Shown one piece after another: positions 1-6,811 of a stretch of 38,361 nt of DNA. This DNA is from Pelolinea sp. (GTDB lineage: Bacteria; Chloroflexota; Anaerolineae; Anaerolineales; Anaerolineaceae), in assembly GCA_012797975.1 (NCBI GenBank), contig JAAZOD010000035.1, positions 1 to 38,361 on the forward strand, written 5' to 3'. Each line of letters starts with the position of its first letter. Position 1 is the stretch's first letter. Below the pieces are notes generated by a model, which saw only the letters and a program-made list of their open reading frames with translations, was not told the origin of the DNA and made no database searches. The translations under genes were made by a program, and so were the position numbers.

Positions 1-1275
1 CCCGCGTTCGTGTGCCGTCAGGGCAGCTTTGCAGCCCGCAGGACCCGCCCCGATGATCACCACCCTCTTCTTCAATTTCGCTTCGCCCAGCTCCAGCGGC
101 ACCCGGTTCTCCCGCCGATAACGTGGATTGACCGAACATTGGGTATTGGTGTGGATAGTGGCGGAATGATAGCAGTACAAACAACGCAAGCAAGGGACGA
201 TGTCTTCGCTTCGTCCTTCCTGAGCTTTACGCCCGAAGTATGGATCAGCATTCAGGGGTCGCCCCAATACCACTGCATCTGCCCAACCCTTGGCAATGAT
301 CTCTTCAGCGTCCTGTGGGGTGGTGATGGAACCGTTCACCGAGACCAACTTGTCAGGATATTTTTCCTTTACTTTAGCTGCCCAGTGCACGTTGGTCATG
401 GGTGGTTCAAAGATGGATTGGCAGTGTTTGCCATTCACCCAATACCAGGCCTCCAATCCCAACGAGGTGTCAATGATAGGATCATCCTGGAAGTAGCCGG
501 GAACAACATCCAACCCGGCGGTGACATGGATCAGATCGACCATATCCTTTACCTCGCCGATCAGGGCAAGAATATCTTCGAATTCAAAAGAGTTTTTCAG
601 GAAGTGCGATGCGCTCACGGCAAAAACGATGGGAAAATCTGGCCCAATATTTTCACGGATGGTGCGCACATGTTCAATTGCAAAGCGCATGCGGTTTTCC
701 AAACTGCCGCCATATTCGTCCGTCCGCTTGTTGAAAGCGGGTGAAAGGAACTGCGCTGCCAGTGATTCATGAACAGCACCGCAGTACAGCATATCAAATC
801 CGAAATTCTTGGCCGCGATGGCTTCCTTAACTCCCTCCTGCAGCATTTCCTGAATATCCGCTTTGGTCATCTCTATGGCAAGCTTTCCAGTGCGGGTCAT
901 ATACGGAGAAGGTGCATAAGCGCCGAAAACTTCGAACATATCACGCGGATTCCTGCTTAAGTCAATCCTTTTATGAGGCATTACACCTTTGGCAGCTTTG
1001 GCGCCGTACTGCCGCATCACCGAGAGCGCTTCGCGCATCTCATCCCGTGAATATTTCGGGTATTCGCAATTATCGTCCGCGAACGCTTCTGCGCCTCCAA
1101 ACACGACCGCAGCGCCCCCTGCTGATTTATCGAACAGACTGACATTTCCATAATATGTTGTGGAAAGGACCTTATGATGGGCTGGCATTCCCATGGGAGA
1201 AGAGAAGATCCTGTTCTTCAACATGATCGAATTTACTTTCAATGGTTGAAATAAATGAGAAAAATTATTTTTCAT
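1..1275 (-). CDS. NADH:flavin oxidoreductase / 2,4-dienoyl-CoA reductase-like (old yellow enzyme family), 3' truncated by window edge
   Basis: The reading frame stays open for 425 codons from ATG at 1275 to base 1 and continues outside the window. The start has GGAG about 9 nt upstream. The N-terminal part is an FMN-binding OYE-type TIM barrel, with the family signature FLSPxxNKRTDEYGGSLENR around residues 190-210. A cysteine cluster C362-x2-C365-x2-C368-x11-C380 sits where this family binds a 4Fe-4S cluster. A Rossmann motif, VVIIGAGPAG, begins near residue 405 and opens the second FAD/NAD(P)-binding domain. This is the three-cofactor (FMN, 4Fe-4S, FAD) architecture of 2,4-dienoyl-CoA reductase, BaiCD and trimethylamine dehydrogenase relatives. 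The substrate cannot be told from the sequence; reduction of an enoate or enoyl-CoA is the family norm. The second cysteine spacing (x2, not the usual x3) is noted as a finding. Confidence 0.88.
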   Translation of the reverse strand, partial: MKNNFSHLFQPLKVNSIMLKNRIFSSPMGMPAHHKVLSTTYYGNVSLFDKSAGGAAVVFGGAEAFADDNCEYPKYSRDEMREALSVMRQYGAKAAKGVMPHKRIDLSRNPRDMFEVFGAYAPSPYMTRTGKLAIEMTKADIQEMLQEGVKEAIAAKNFGFDMLYCGAVHESLAAQFLSPAFNKRTDEYGGSLENRMRFAIEHVRTIRENIGPDFPIVFAVSASHFLKNSFEFEDILALIGEVKDMVDLIHVTAGLDVVPGYFQDDPIIDTSLGLEAWYWVNGKHCQSIFEPPMTNVHWAAKVKEKYPDKLVSVNGSITTPQDAEEIIAKGWADAVVLGRPLNADPYFGRKAQEGRSEDIVPCLRCLYCYHSATIHTNTQCSVNPRYRRENRVPLELGEAKLKKRVVIIGAGPAGCKAALTAHERG

Positions 1276-1602
1276 TTTTGAAACGCTCCATTCTTTTTGC
1301 TTAAAATCAGTGTAGATGGCGTTTTTCATGAAATCAAAACGCTTTTTTCCCCCTTGGTGGCAAAATGATTGAATCAGTTGGTAAATTGCGGTTTCTGCTT
1401 TTTAATACTTTGCAATGAACACACTACCAGTTGCTCTATAATTTTTACTAGAAAAGAATAGTGCTTTAGTTATCAGGAGGATTTTTTGGCATATCATCCT
1501 TAAAATAATAAAAAAATCCCCTTGCAGACCGGATAGATTCCGCCTTGGGGCGGATGGAAAGGGACTGTGCAGCTATTAACATGGAACCAATAAGGAGTGA
1601 GA
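1276..1602. other. Divergent intergenic region with hairpin and possible promoter
   Basis: About 330 bp separate the divergent oxidoreductase and lipoprotein genes. A stem of seven base pairs (GCGTTTT at 1319-1325, AAAACGC at 1336-1342) is followed on the plus strand by six T residues. It looks like a terminator, but no plus-strand gene precedes it. TATAAT at 1437-1442 could be a -10 box for the lipoprotein gene, without a convincing -35. A short GC-rich hairpin lies near 1539-1554. No riboswitch was recognised. Confidence 0.35.
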
Positions 1603-3084
1603 ATGAAACAGTTCATACAAAAAGCATTTCTTCCAATAGTGATCATCACCAGCCTGTTACTGAGTGCCTGTGCCGTTTCCACCAATTCATCCATGGTCAG
1701 TACAAGCGAAGCGACCACACAAAGCACCGCCAGCGCATCCACAAATGAAAAACCGAATGAAAATCCACCCGATGGCGAAAAACCGGAAGGCAAACCGCCG
1801 GATGGTGGAAAACCCTCGGGAAACTCGCCCGATGGCAACCAGTCCGATGGCAGCAGTTCTGACGCATCTTCCTATAATTTCAGCGGCACCTATACCGTGG
1901 ATGGCAACAGTGAAAGCCAGAGCGGTCAAACTTACACTGCCACCGCAACCGATCAATCTGCTGTGTATGTTATCAATGGCGGCAAGTTGACCCTGCAGAA
2001 TATCACCATCACCAGCAGCGGGGATTCCTCTTCTTCCGATGCCAGCAGTTTCTATGGCTTGAACGCTGGTGTTCTGGCAACCTCCGGCAGCAGCATTGAC
2101 CTTTCCGACAGCAATGTGACCACCACAGGCGATGGGGCGAACGGTGTATTTGCTACGGGTGAAGGTTCCACTATTACCATCGCTGACACCACCATCGATT
2201 GCAGCGGGCAGTATGCGCATGCGGTCATGGCCACCCAGGGTGGTGTATTGAACGTCACAAATGTGGATATGAACACTGCCGGCGCCAGCTCCGGTGCCAT
2301 CGCCACCGATCGCGGCAGCGGTACCATCAACGTCACCGGCGGTACGGTACGCACCAGCGGCAGCGGCTCCCCCGGCATTTACTCGACCGGAAATATCACT
2401 GTTAGCGGTACTGACATTGCCGCAAATGGATCAGAAGCCGCGGTCATCGAAGGAAGCAATTCCATCACATTGAATGATGTCACCCTGACCTCCAGCTATG
2501 ACAATTTCAAAGGCGTGATGATTTATCAAAGCATGTCAGGGGATGCCGAAGGTTCCGAAGGCATCTTCACCATGACCGGCGGATCCCTCTCCTACACCGG
2601 CACGAACGGACCGCTATTTTACATCACCAATGCCTCGGCTGCCATTAACCTGAACGCGGTAAATATCACGGTCGCTTCCAATATCCTGCTCAAAGCTGCG
2701 ACAGACCGGTGGGGCACCGAAGGGTCCAATGGTGGGAACGCCACCCTGACGGCCGACGACCAAGTATTGAGCGGTGATTTTCTGGCAGATTCCATCAGCT
2801 CGCTGGCAGTGGTCCTGAAGAACGGTTCCAGTCTGACCGGAGCCATCAACCCGGATGGAGCAGCTCAGTCTGCCGCTCTGACCCTGGATGCAACCAGCAT
2901 CTGGACGGTGACCGCCGATTCGCATCTGACAACACTGGAAGACAGTGCCGGAATCTCAGGCACGTCCATCAGCAACGTCATCGGAAATGGTTTTACCGTT
3001 ACGTATGATGCCGATGCCAACCCCTCATTGGGAGGATTGACCTACACCCTGAGCGGTGGCGGGACCCTGACCCCAGCACAATAA
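1603..3084 (+). CDS. Surface lipoprotein with predicted beta-helix repeat domain
   Basis: A 493-residue secreted lipoprotein. The ATG at 1603 is chosen because AAGGAG lies six bases upstream; the GTG at 1597 overlaps that site. Residues 1-22 form a signal peptide ending in lipobox LLSAC, with C23 the predicted lipidated cysteine. A Ser/Thr-rich stretch is followed by a Pro/Gly/Asp linker (about 45-80) with the repeated unit PDG-x-KP. The rest (about 90-490) is Thr/Ser/Gly/Asn-rich with many short strand-like repeats of the kind GGxLxLxNxxIxTSG, typical of right-handed parallel beta-helix proteins and polymorphic adhesins. No catalytic motif of a pectate lyase or similar enzyme was seen. Adhesion, polysaccharide binding or structural display are all possible. 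The gene stands alone and ends at a strong bidirectional terminator. Confidence 0.82.
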   Translation: MKQFIQKAFLPIVIITSLLLSACAVSTNSSMVSTSEATTQSTASASTNEKPNENPPDGEKPEGKPPDGGKPSGNSPDGNQSDGSSSDASSYNFSGTYTVDGNSESQSGQTYTATATDQSAVYVINGGKLTLQNITITSSGDSSSSDASSFYGLNAGVLATSGSSIDLSDSNVTTTGDGANGVFATGEGSTITIADTTIDCSGQYAHAVMATQGGVLNVTNVDMNTAGASSGAIATDRGSGTINVTGGTVRTSGSGSPGIYSTGNITVSGTDIAANGSEAAVIEGSNSITLNDVTLTSSYDNFKGVMIYQSMSGDAEGSEGIFTMTGGSLSYTGTNGPLFYITNASAAINLNAVNITVASNILLKAATDRWGTEGSNGGNATLTADDQVLSGDFLADSISSLAVVLKNGSSLTGAINPDGAAQSAALTLDATSIWTVTADSHLTTLEDSAGISGTSISNVIGNGFTVTYDADANPSLGGLTYTLSGGGTLTPAQ

Positions 3085-3107
3085 CAAAAAAGTCTGAAAG
3101 TTAATTG

Positions 3108-3140
3108 AAAAGAACCCTCCGGCATACGGAGGGTTCTTTT
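3108..3140. terminator. Bidirectional rho-independent terminator
   Basis: A perfect 14-bp stem (3108-3121 with 3127-3140) encloses a five-base loop. It carries a T run at either end depending on strand. It serves the lipoprotein gene on plus and the ICMT-like methyltransferase on minus. Confidence 0.9.
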
Positions 3141-3142
3141 CA

Positions 3143-3826
3143 TCACCAGATCCCGGGCAACAGCCGATAACGTACCTCTTGAGTGTAAGCCGCATATCCT
3201 TCTAATTCCGCTTTCAAAGCTTTATCTTCCAATGCCGTGCGCACCAATAGCAACATCACGCCCAACCCGCTGGGGACGGCAGACCACCAGGATCCGAGCA
3301 CAACCCATACCAAGGCTTCGAAGACAATTGCGCCAAGATAACCCGGGTGGCGCACATAACGGTATGGTCCATCCTTCACCACGGTCTGCCCGCGCTCCTT
3401 TTGGATGCGCACGATTTGGGTAAAGAACCTATTGGAAGCGGTCGCCCACACCATGAGAACATACCCCAGTGCACACAAGACCAGAGCTACAAGCTGCCCT
3501 GCTATAGAGAACGGAGAGGACCAGCCATGCCGTACATCCAGACCGGCTACGATATAGCGCACCAACTGCACCAATCCCAGTACGCTCATAATGACGGTAT
3601 CCCAACGTTTGGCTCCTTTGCGCGGTCCCAAGCGCTCTGCCAGCAAGGATGGATCACTGCGCAGGATCACCACAGCGGTAGCTATGCTCCACACCAACAT
3701 GATCAACAACACTGCCCACGCCTGCCACCAATATAGCGTGCCTGCGGACCAAAATAGCGCCGCCCCCATGCCAAAAATGCCAACACTCTCCCGAACGACA
3801 TAACGTACGAATATCTTGTTGTCCAT
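3143..3826 (-). CDS. Isoprenylcysteine carboxyl methyltransferase (ICMT)/phospholipid methyltransferase-family membrane protein
   Basis: A 227-residue integral membrane protein with about five hydrophobic segments (near 12-32, 35-52, 75-95, 105-130 and 165-190). The family signature GPYRYVRHPGYLGAI lies at about residues 152-166, with a following hydrophobic hairpin and a charged helix. The R-HP motif binds S-adenosylmethionine in ICMT/PEMT-type methyltransferases. In bacteria such proteins usually methylate small or lipid substrates rather than prenylated CaaX proteins; the substrate here is unknown. The ATG start has AAGGATAGGG immediately upstream. It shares a bidirectional terminator with the convergent lipoprotein gene. 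Confidence 0.85.
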   Translation of the reverse strand: MDNKIFVRYVVRESVGIFGMGAALFWSAGTLYWWQAWAVLLIMLVWSIATAVVILRSDPSLLAERLGPRKGAKRWDTVIMSVLGLVQLVRYIVAGLDVRHGWSSPFSIAGQLVALVLCALGYVLMVWATASNRFFTQIVRIQKERGQTVVKDGPYRYVRHPGYLGAIVFEALVWVVLGSWWSAVPSGLGVMLLLVRTALEDKALKAELEGYAAYTQEVRYRLLPGIW

Positions 3827-3957
3827 CCCTATCCTTTTTCACATTGTACAACGGTTTCAGCATCTTCCATTCACACTGGAATCACAGGAAAATGCATCGG
3901 TATTTTTAAAAAGATATAATTGGTCATACATTTTTTCCTTTGACCTGGAGGTATTGC

Positions 3958-4572
3958 ATGCTCACTAGAGAAAAGATCCAATCCTGCCCCAATGAAAAAC
4001 TAAATGACCTGCTCCCATCGTTAAATGCGGAAGATATCCGGCAGCTTGTGGCATGGCTGTCGGAGAAAGCTGATACCTTTCGCTATCAATGCTTCCTGCT
4101 GTTGCTGGCAAGGTCCGAGAAGGATAGCGATGTCTATCCTTACTGGGATGTCTTTGTGGAAAAAATGGGAGACGCAAACTCCTATCAGCGCAACATCGGG
4201 CTGCGAATGATTGCGGCCAATGTGCGTTGGGATGAACAGGGAAAATTTGATTCCATTTGCGATTTCTACCTTTCATGCTGCAATGATGAAAAACCGGTCA
4301 CCGTGCGCCAGTGCATCCAGGGCCTATGCCAGATCGTGCCGTTCAACAAGCGATGCCATGCCAAAGTAGCTCAGAAACTGATGTCGATTGATATTACCCA
4401 ACGCAAAGAAACGCAACAAAAACTGGTGCTGCTGGACAGCATCTCGGTGTTGCTTCTCATCAATCGCGCCAATTTCGATCAGGAAATTTTCAACTTTATT
4501 CAGCATGCATTGACAGGGGAAGTTTTGGATAAAAAATCCAAACAATCTATCGAAGCGCAGTTATCTTCCTGA
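3958..4572 (+). CDS. Hypothetical protein with HEAT/ARM-like helical repeats
   Basis: A 204-residue protein predicted to be entirely helical. ATG 3958 is preferred because GGAGG lies six bases upstream; a TTG further 5' lacks a site. Leu-rich amphipathic helices recur roughly every 35-40 residues, as in HEAT/ARM-type or DNA-alkylation-repair-like solenoids. No signal peptide, membrane segment or catalytic motif was seen. A -10-like TATAAT is present at 3915-3920. It converges on the nucleotidyltransferase gene. I do not recognise a specific family; a protein-interaction role is only a guess. Confidence 0.72.
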   Translation: MLTREKIQSCPNEKLNDLLPSLNAEDIRQLVAWLSEKADTFRYQCFLLLLARSEKDSDVYPYWDVFVEKMGDANSYQRNIGLRMIAANVRWDEQGKFDSICDFYLSCCNDEKPVTVRQCIQGLCQIVPFNKRCHAKVAQKLMSIDITQRKETQQKLVLLDSISVLLLINRANFDQEIFNFIQHALTGEVLDKKSKQSIEAQLSS

Positions 4573-4590
4573 CGTGCACCCTTCTGGAGT

Positions 4591-5133
4591 TCATTTTTTT
4601 GTTTCTTTGTCCGATTTTTGAAAGGATTCGTACTCTTTCGGAAGCTCAAGACCGAATTGATCGCATAAGGCTTTGATATCCCGGTAATCATTTTCGTCGA
4701 CCGTGTAACCGGTATGGAATTGCACCAACCAATCGGCAGTGATGCACTGCACAGGTTTTCCATCAATGGTTCCGCTTCCTTTCAGTGCATCTGCGGGATA
4801 ACGGACGCCAAAAATGCAGTTTCCTTCATCGTCGAATTCGAAGGAGTGAATGTCAATGCAGTGCCCCAATGAATCGCCCATCACAAAGTTGCACAGCCAT
4901 GAATCATCCCGTTCGATTTCCGCATAGCCGCGCGCTGCCAGCAACGCCTGAATACGTCCTGCATTGCGATGCCGTACCGCAATATCCAGATCGTCATGTG
5001 GGCGGGTCTGGCTGCCGAGCAACGCATCCACCGCCCAACCACCGTCGACCCACATCTCAATGTTGTTTTGGCTCATCAATTGGATGAACTCCAGCACATC
5101 CTGAGCAGTCATTTCAGTATTTTGTTTATCCAT
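4591..5133 (-). CDS. Lincosamide/aminoglycoside-type nucleotidyltransferase (LnuA-like fold)
   Basis: A 180-residue protein. Near residues 30-52 it reads WVDGGWAVDAL followed by QTRPHDDLDIAV, which is the GGW...DxD signature of the DNA polymerase beta-like nucleotidyltransferases that adenylylate lincosamides (Lnu) and some aminoglycosides. A third acidic position is likely in the CIDIH segment. Length fits the Lnu(A)/Lnu(F) class. ATG 5133 is chosen; a GTG 12 bases upstream overlaps the GGAG site. Whether it confers resistance is unknown, since many environmental homologues have other or untested substrates. It is monocistronic. Confidence 0.82.
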   Translation of the reverse strand: MDKQNTEMTAQDVLEFIQLMSQNNIEMWVDGGWAVDALLGSQTRPHDDLDIAVRHRNAGRIQALLAARGYAEIERDDSWLCNFVMGDSLGHCIDIHSFEFDDEGNCIFGVRYPADALKGSGTIDGKPVQCITADWLVQFHTGYTVDENDYRDIKALCDQFGLELPKEYESFQKSDKETKK

Positions 5134-5252
5134 GGTCGGTCGCACTCCAGAGGTGATTCAAGCTGTTCTTTTTCTTCGTGTTTGAGAGTATTTATACTCA
5201 CATTACTCGTTTTTCACAACCGGCTTGCTGTGAAAAGGGTCTTTTAACAAAA

Positions 5253-5286
5253 GTATTCCCCCATTTTACATGCAATGGGGGAATAC
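5253..5286 (-). terminator. Terminator of the cupin gene
   Basis: A perfect 13-bp inverted repeat (5253-5265 and 5274-5286) has an 8-nt loop. On the minus strand it is followed by TTTTG, 34 bp past the cupin stop codon. Confidence 0.8.
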
Positions 5287-5320
5287 CAGTAATCAGGGGA
5301 GCATTGAACAGCCCATTCTT

Positions 5321-5713
5321 CTATTCCGTCGTTTTTCCGTCGAATTCTTCTTCATCTCGTTCGGCCTCTTCGCGGGTATGATGGACCACTCCATCACGAT
5401 GATTTGGCGGAGCGTAAATGGTATACAGTTTCAATGGAACGCTGCCGGTATTGATGATGTTGTGGTTCGTCCCTGCCGGTACGATCACGGCAAAACCGGC
5501 ACTGATGGGTGTGGTGACTCCATCGAGGATCGCCTCGCCGCTGCCTTCCTCCACACGGAAGAATTGATCGAGATGATGTACTTCCATGCCAATCTCTTCT
5601 TTCGGTTTTAGAGACATGACCACCAATTGGCAATTCCTGGCCGTATACAGCACGTGTCGAAAATCCTCGTTTTTTACCGAAATATCTTCAATATTTTTTA
5701 TGAACCCTTTCAT
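5321..5713 (-). CDS. Cupin-domain protein (cupin_2 / mannose-6-phosphate isomerase-like)
   Basis: A 130-residue single-domain cupin. Motif 1 is GMEVHHLDQFFRVEEGSGEAILDG-like (about residues 42-65), with two adjacent histidines and an acidic residue. Motif 2 is PAGTNHNIINTG (about 82-93), providing the last metal-binding histidine. ATG 5713 is chosen because AAAGGAG lies ten bases upstream; the frame extends a further 14 codons without a ribosome site. The C-terminus is Glu/Asp-rich. Close relatives are small metal-binding cupins of unknown substrate. Confidence 0.86.
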   Translation of the reverse strand: MKGFIKNIEDISVKNEDFRHVLYTARNCQLVVMSLKPKEEIGMEVHHLDQFFRVEEGSGEAILDGVTTPISAGFAVIVPAGTNHNIINTGSVPLKLYTIYAPPNHRDGVVHHTREEAERDEEEFDGKTTE

Positions 5714-5779
5714 AAGAGAACCGCTCCTTTCCAATTTACGGATCGTTATCAGCACACAGAGATCATTCTTCGACCACTG

Positions 5780-6399
5780 TTATGCATGATTTTCAGGATT
5801 GATACTCTCATTATACAGAAATGCCATTCTTTTCAAGTAATAGCAAAATATAAGAAAACATCCCATTCGGCCCGCATCGAGCGTGATTTGAATGGAACTG
5901 CCATCTGATAAAATTCGGCTTTGTACCAGATCATCATCCGCGGTGATCAGAGTGGATTGGCCAACCCCAATTTCGGTTTCCACGTTAGAACCCAGATATA
6001 CAGAAATTTTGATGCGCCGTTCGCTTTGCCATCTTCGGGAGCCGTGTAACGCGCCCTGTGGGCAAATCCAAATGCGATAAAACTCCCCTCTTTTTTCCAA
6101 ATACTGCCTTCTATTCTTGTGAAACAATACCTTTGTTTCCATAAAATCTGCCACAAATAAAGACGCCGGGCGGCGGCAGATCGCATAGGGGGCTCCAAGC
6201 TGTTCAATAGGCCTTTGCTCATCACCATGATACGGTCTGACAAACCCATTGCCCCTGTCTGATCATGCGTGACATAAATGCGGATTGTTCCCATGCGCTG
6301 CTGCAAATGGCGCAATTCAATGCGCATTTGAACGTGCAGTTTTGCACCCAGCTTGGAAAGGGATTTCGTTGCAATCGTTCTTGGACTTATTTCTGTCAT
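5780..6399 (-). pseudogene. Decayed MalK/UgpC-type sugar ABC-transporter ATPase fragment
   Basis: The first frame (6399 down to about 6184) encodes the post-Walker-B half of a carbohydrate ABC ATPase: KLHVQMRIELRHLQQRMG, then IYVTHDQ with the switch histidine, then LSDRIMVMSKG. At about 6181-6184 one base is missing. The sequence then continues in the neighbouring frame as CRRPASLFVADFME and a C-terminal TOBE/OB segment (VYLGSNVETEIGVG, then ITLDAGRM). The Walker A, Q-loop, signature and Walker B regions are absent. With both a 5' deletion and a frameshift it cannot make an active ATPase. No permease genes lie nearby. Confidence 0.87.
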
Positions 6400-6430
6400 G
6401 AAAAGCAGTTACTTTCTTTCACGGATTTGT

Positions 6431-6459
6431 TTGTTATTTTTTGAAGATAGTGATATGAT
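6431..6459 (+). promoter_or_regulatory. Sigma70-type promoter of the metal sensor/ATPase operon
   Basis: TTGTTA (6431-6436) and TATGAT (6454-6459) are separated by exactly 17 bp, with the operator-like palindrome directly downstream. Confidence 0.65.
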
Positions 6460-6469
6460 TCGCAAACAT

Positions 6470-6485
6470 TTGAGCAGGTGTTCAA
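6470..6485 (+). promoter_or_regulatory. Predicted SmtB/ArsR-family operator
   Basis: TTGAGCAGGTGTTCAA is an imperfect palindrome matching the TGAxCA-N2-TGTTCA core bound by zinc and cobalt sensors of the SmtB/CzrA group. It starts 11 bases after the -10 box and lies 20 bases before the regulator start, so binding would block initiation. Autoregulation of the operon is inferred. Confidence 0.65.
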
Positions 6486-6505
6486 TCGTTTAAATAAGGA
6501 AGAAC

Positions 6506-6811
6506 ATGAACCCAAAATCTTTTATTCTTGATGAGCATACAGCAGCGCACGTAGCTGAACTGTTTAGCGTCTTCAGCGACACCAGCCGGGTGCGCATCCT
6601 CTCCGTGATCGTGGAGCAGGAATTGAACATCCAGGCGCTGGCCGAACTGATCGGCGTAACGGAGTCCGCAGTTTCTCATCATATGCGCGGATTGCGCCAG
6701 ATGCATATCGTACAGGCGCGCCGCGATGGTAAAGAAGTCTATTACAGCGTAGTTGACCCGCATATCATCGCACTATTCAAACAAGGAGTCGATCATGTCA
6801 AAAATGGATAA
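6506..6811 (+). CDS. ArsR/SmtB-family metal-sensing repressor
   Basis: A 101-residue winged-helix protein with AGGAAG just upstream of its ATG. The recognition region is IQALAELIGVTESAVSHHMRGL (about 49-70) and the wing is RRDGKEVYYSV. The C-terminal helix carries D84-P-H86-x10-H97, the alpha-5 zinc-site pattern of CzrA and SmtB; the fourth ligand position (100) is Asn rather than His or Glu. The cysteine (CVC-type) alpha-3 site of arsenic and cadmium sensors is absent. By family knowledge it should release DNA on binding Zn(II) or Co(II). Its 3' end overlaps the ATPase gene by 17 bp, indicating translational coupling. An operator-like palindrome lies in its promoter. Confidence 0.9.
   Translation: MNPKSFILDEHTAAHVAELFSVFSDTSRVRILSVIVEQELNIQALAELIGVTESAVSHHMRGLRQMHIVQARRDGKEVYYSVVDPHIIALFKQGVDHVKNG

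Noticed and set aside
1319-1348. Hairpin with T6 as a terminator
   Set aside because: No plus-strand gene ends before it; on the minus strand it sits in the leader of the oxidoreductase without a T tract. Kept only as a remark in the intergenic entry.
1687-2220. Minus-strand frame of 177 codons
   Set aside because: It is antisense to the repetitive lipoprotein gene; long opposite frames are expected with its Ser/Thr/Gly codon bias.
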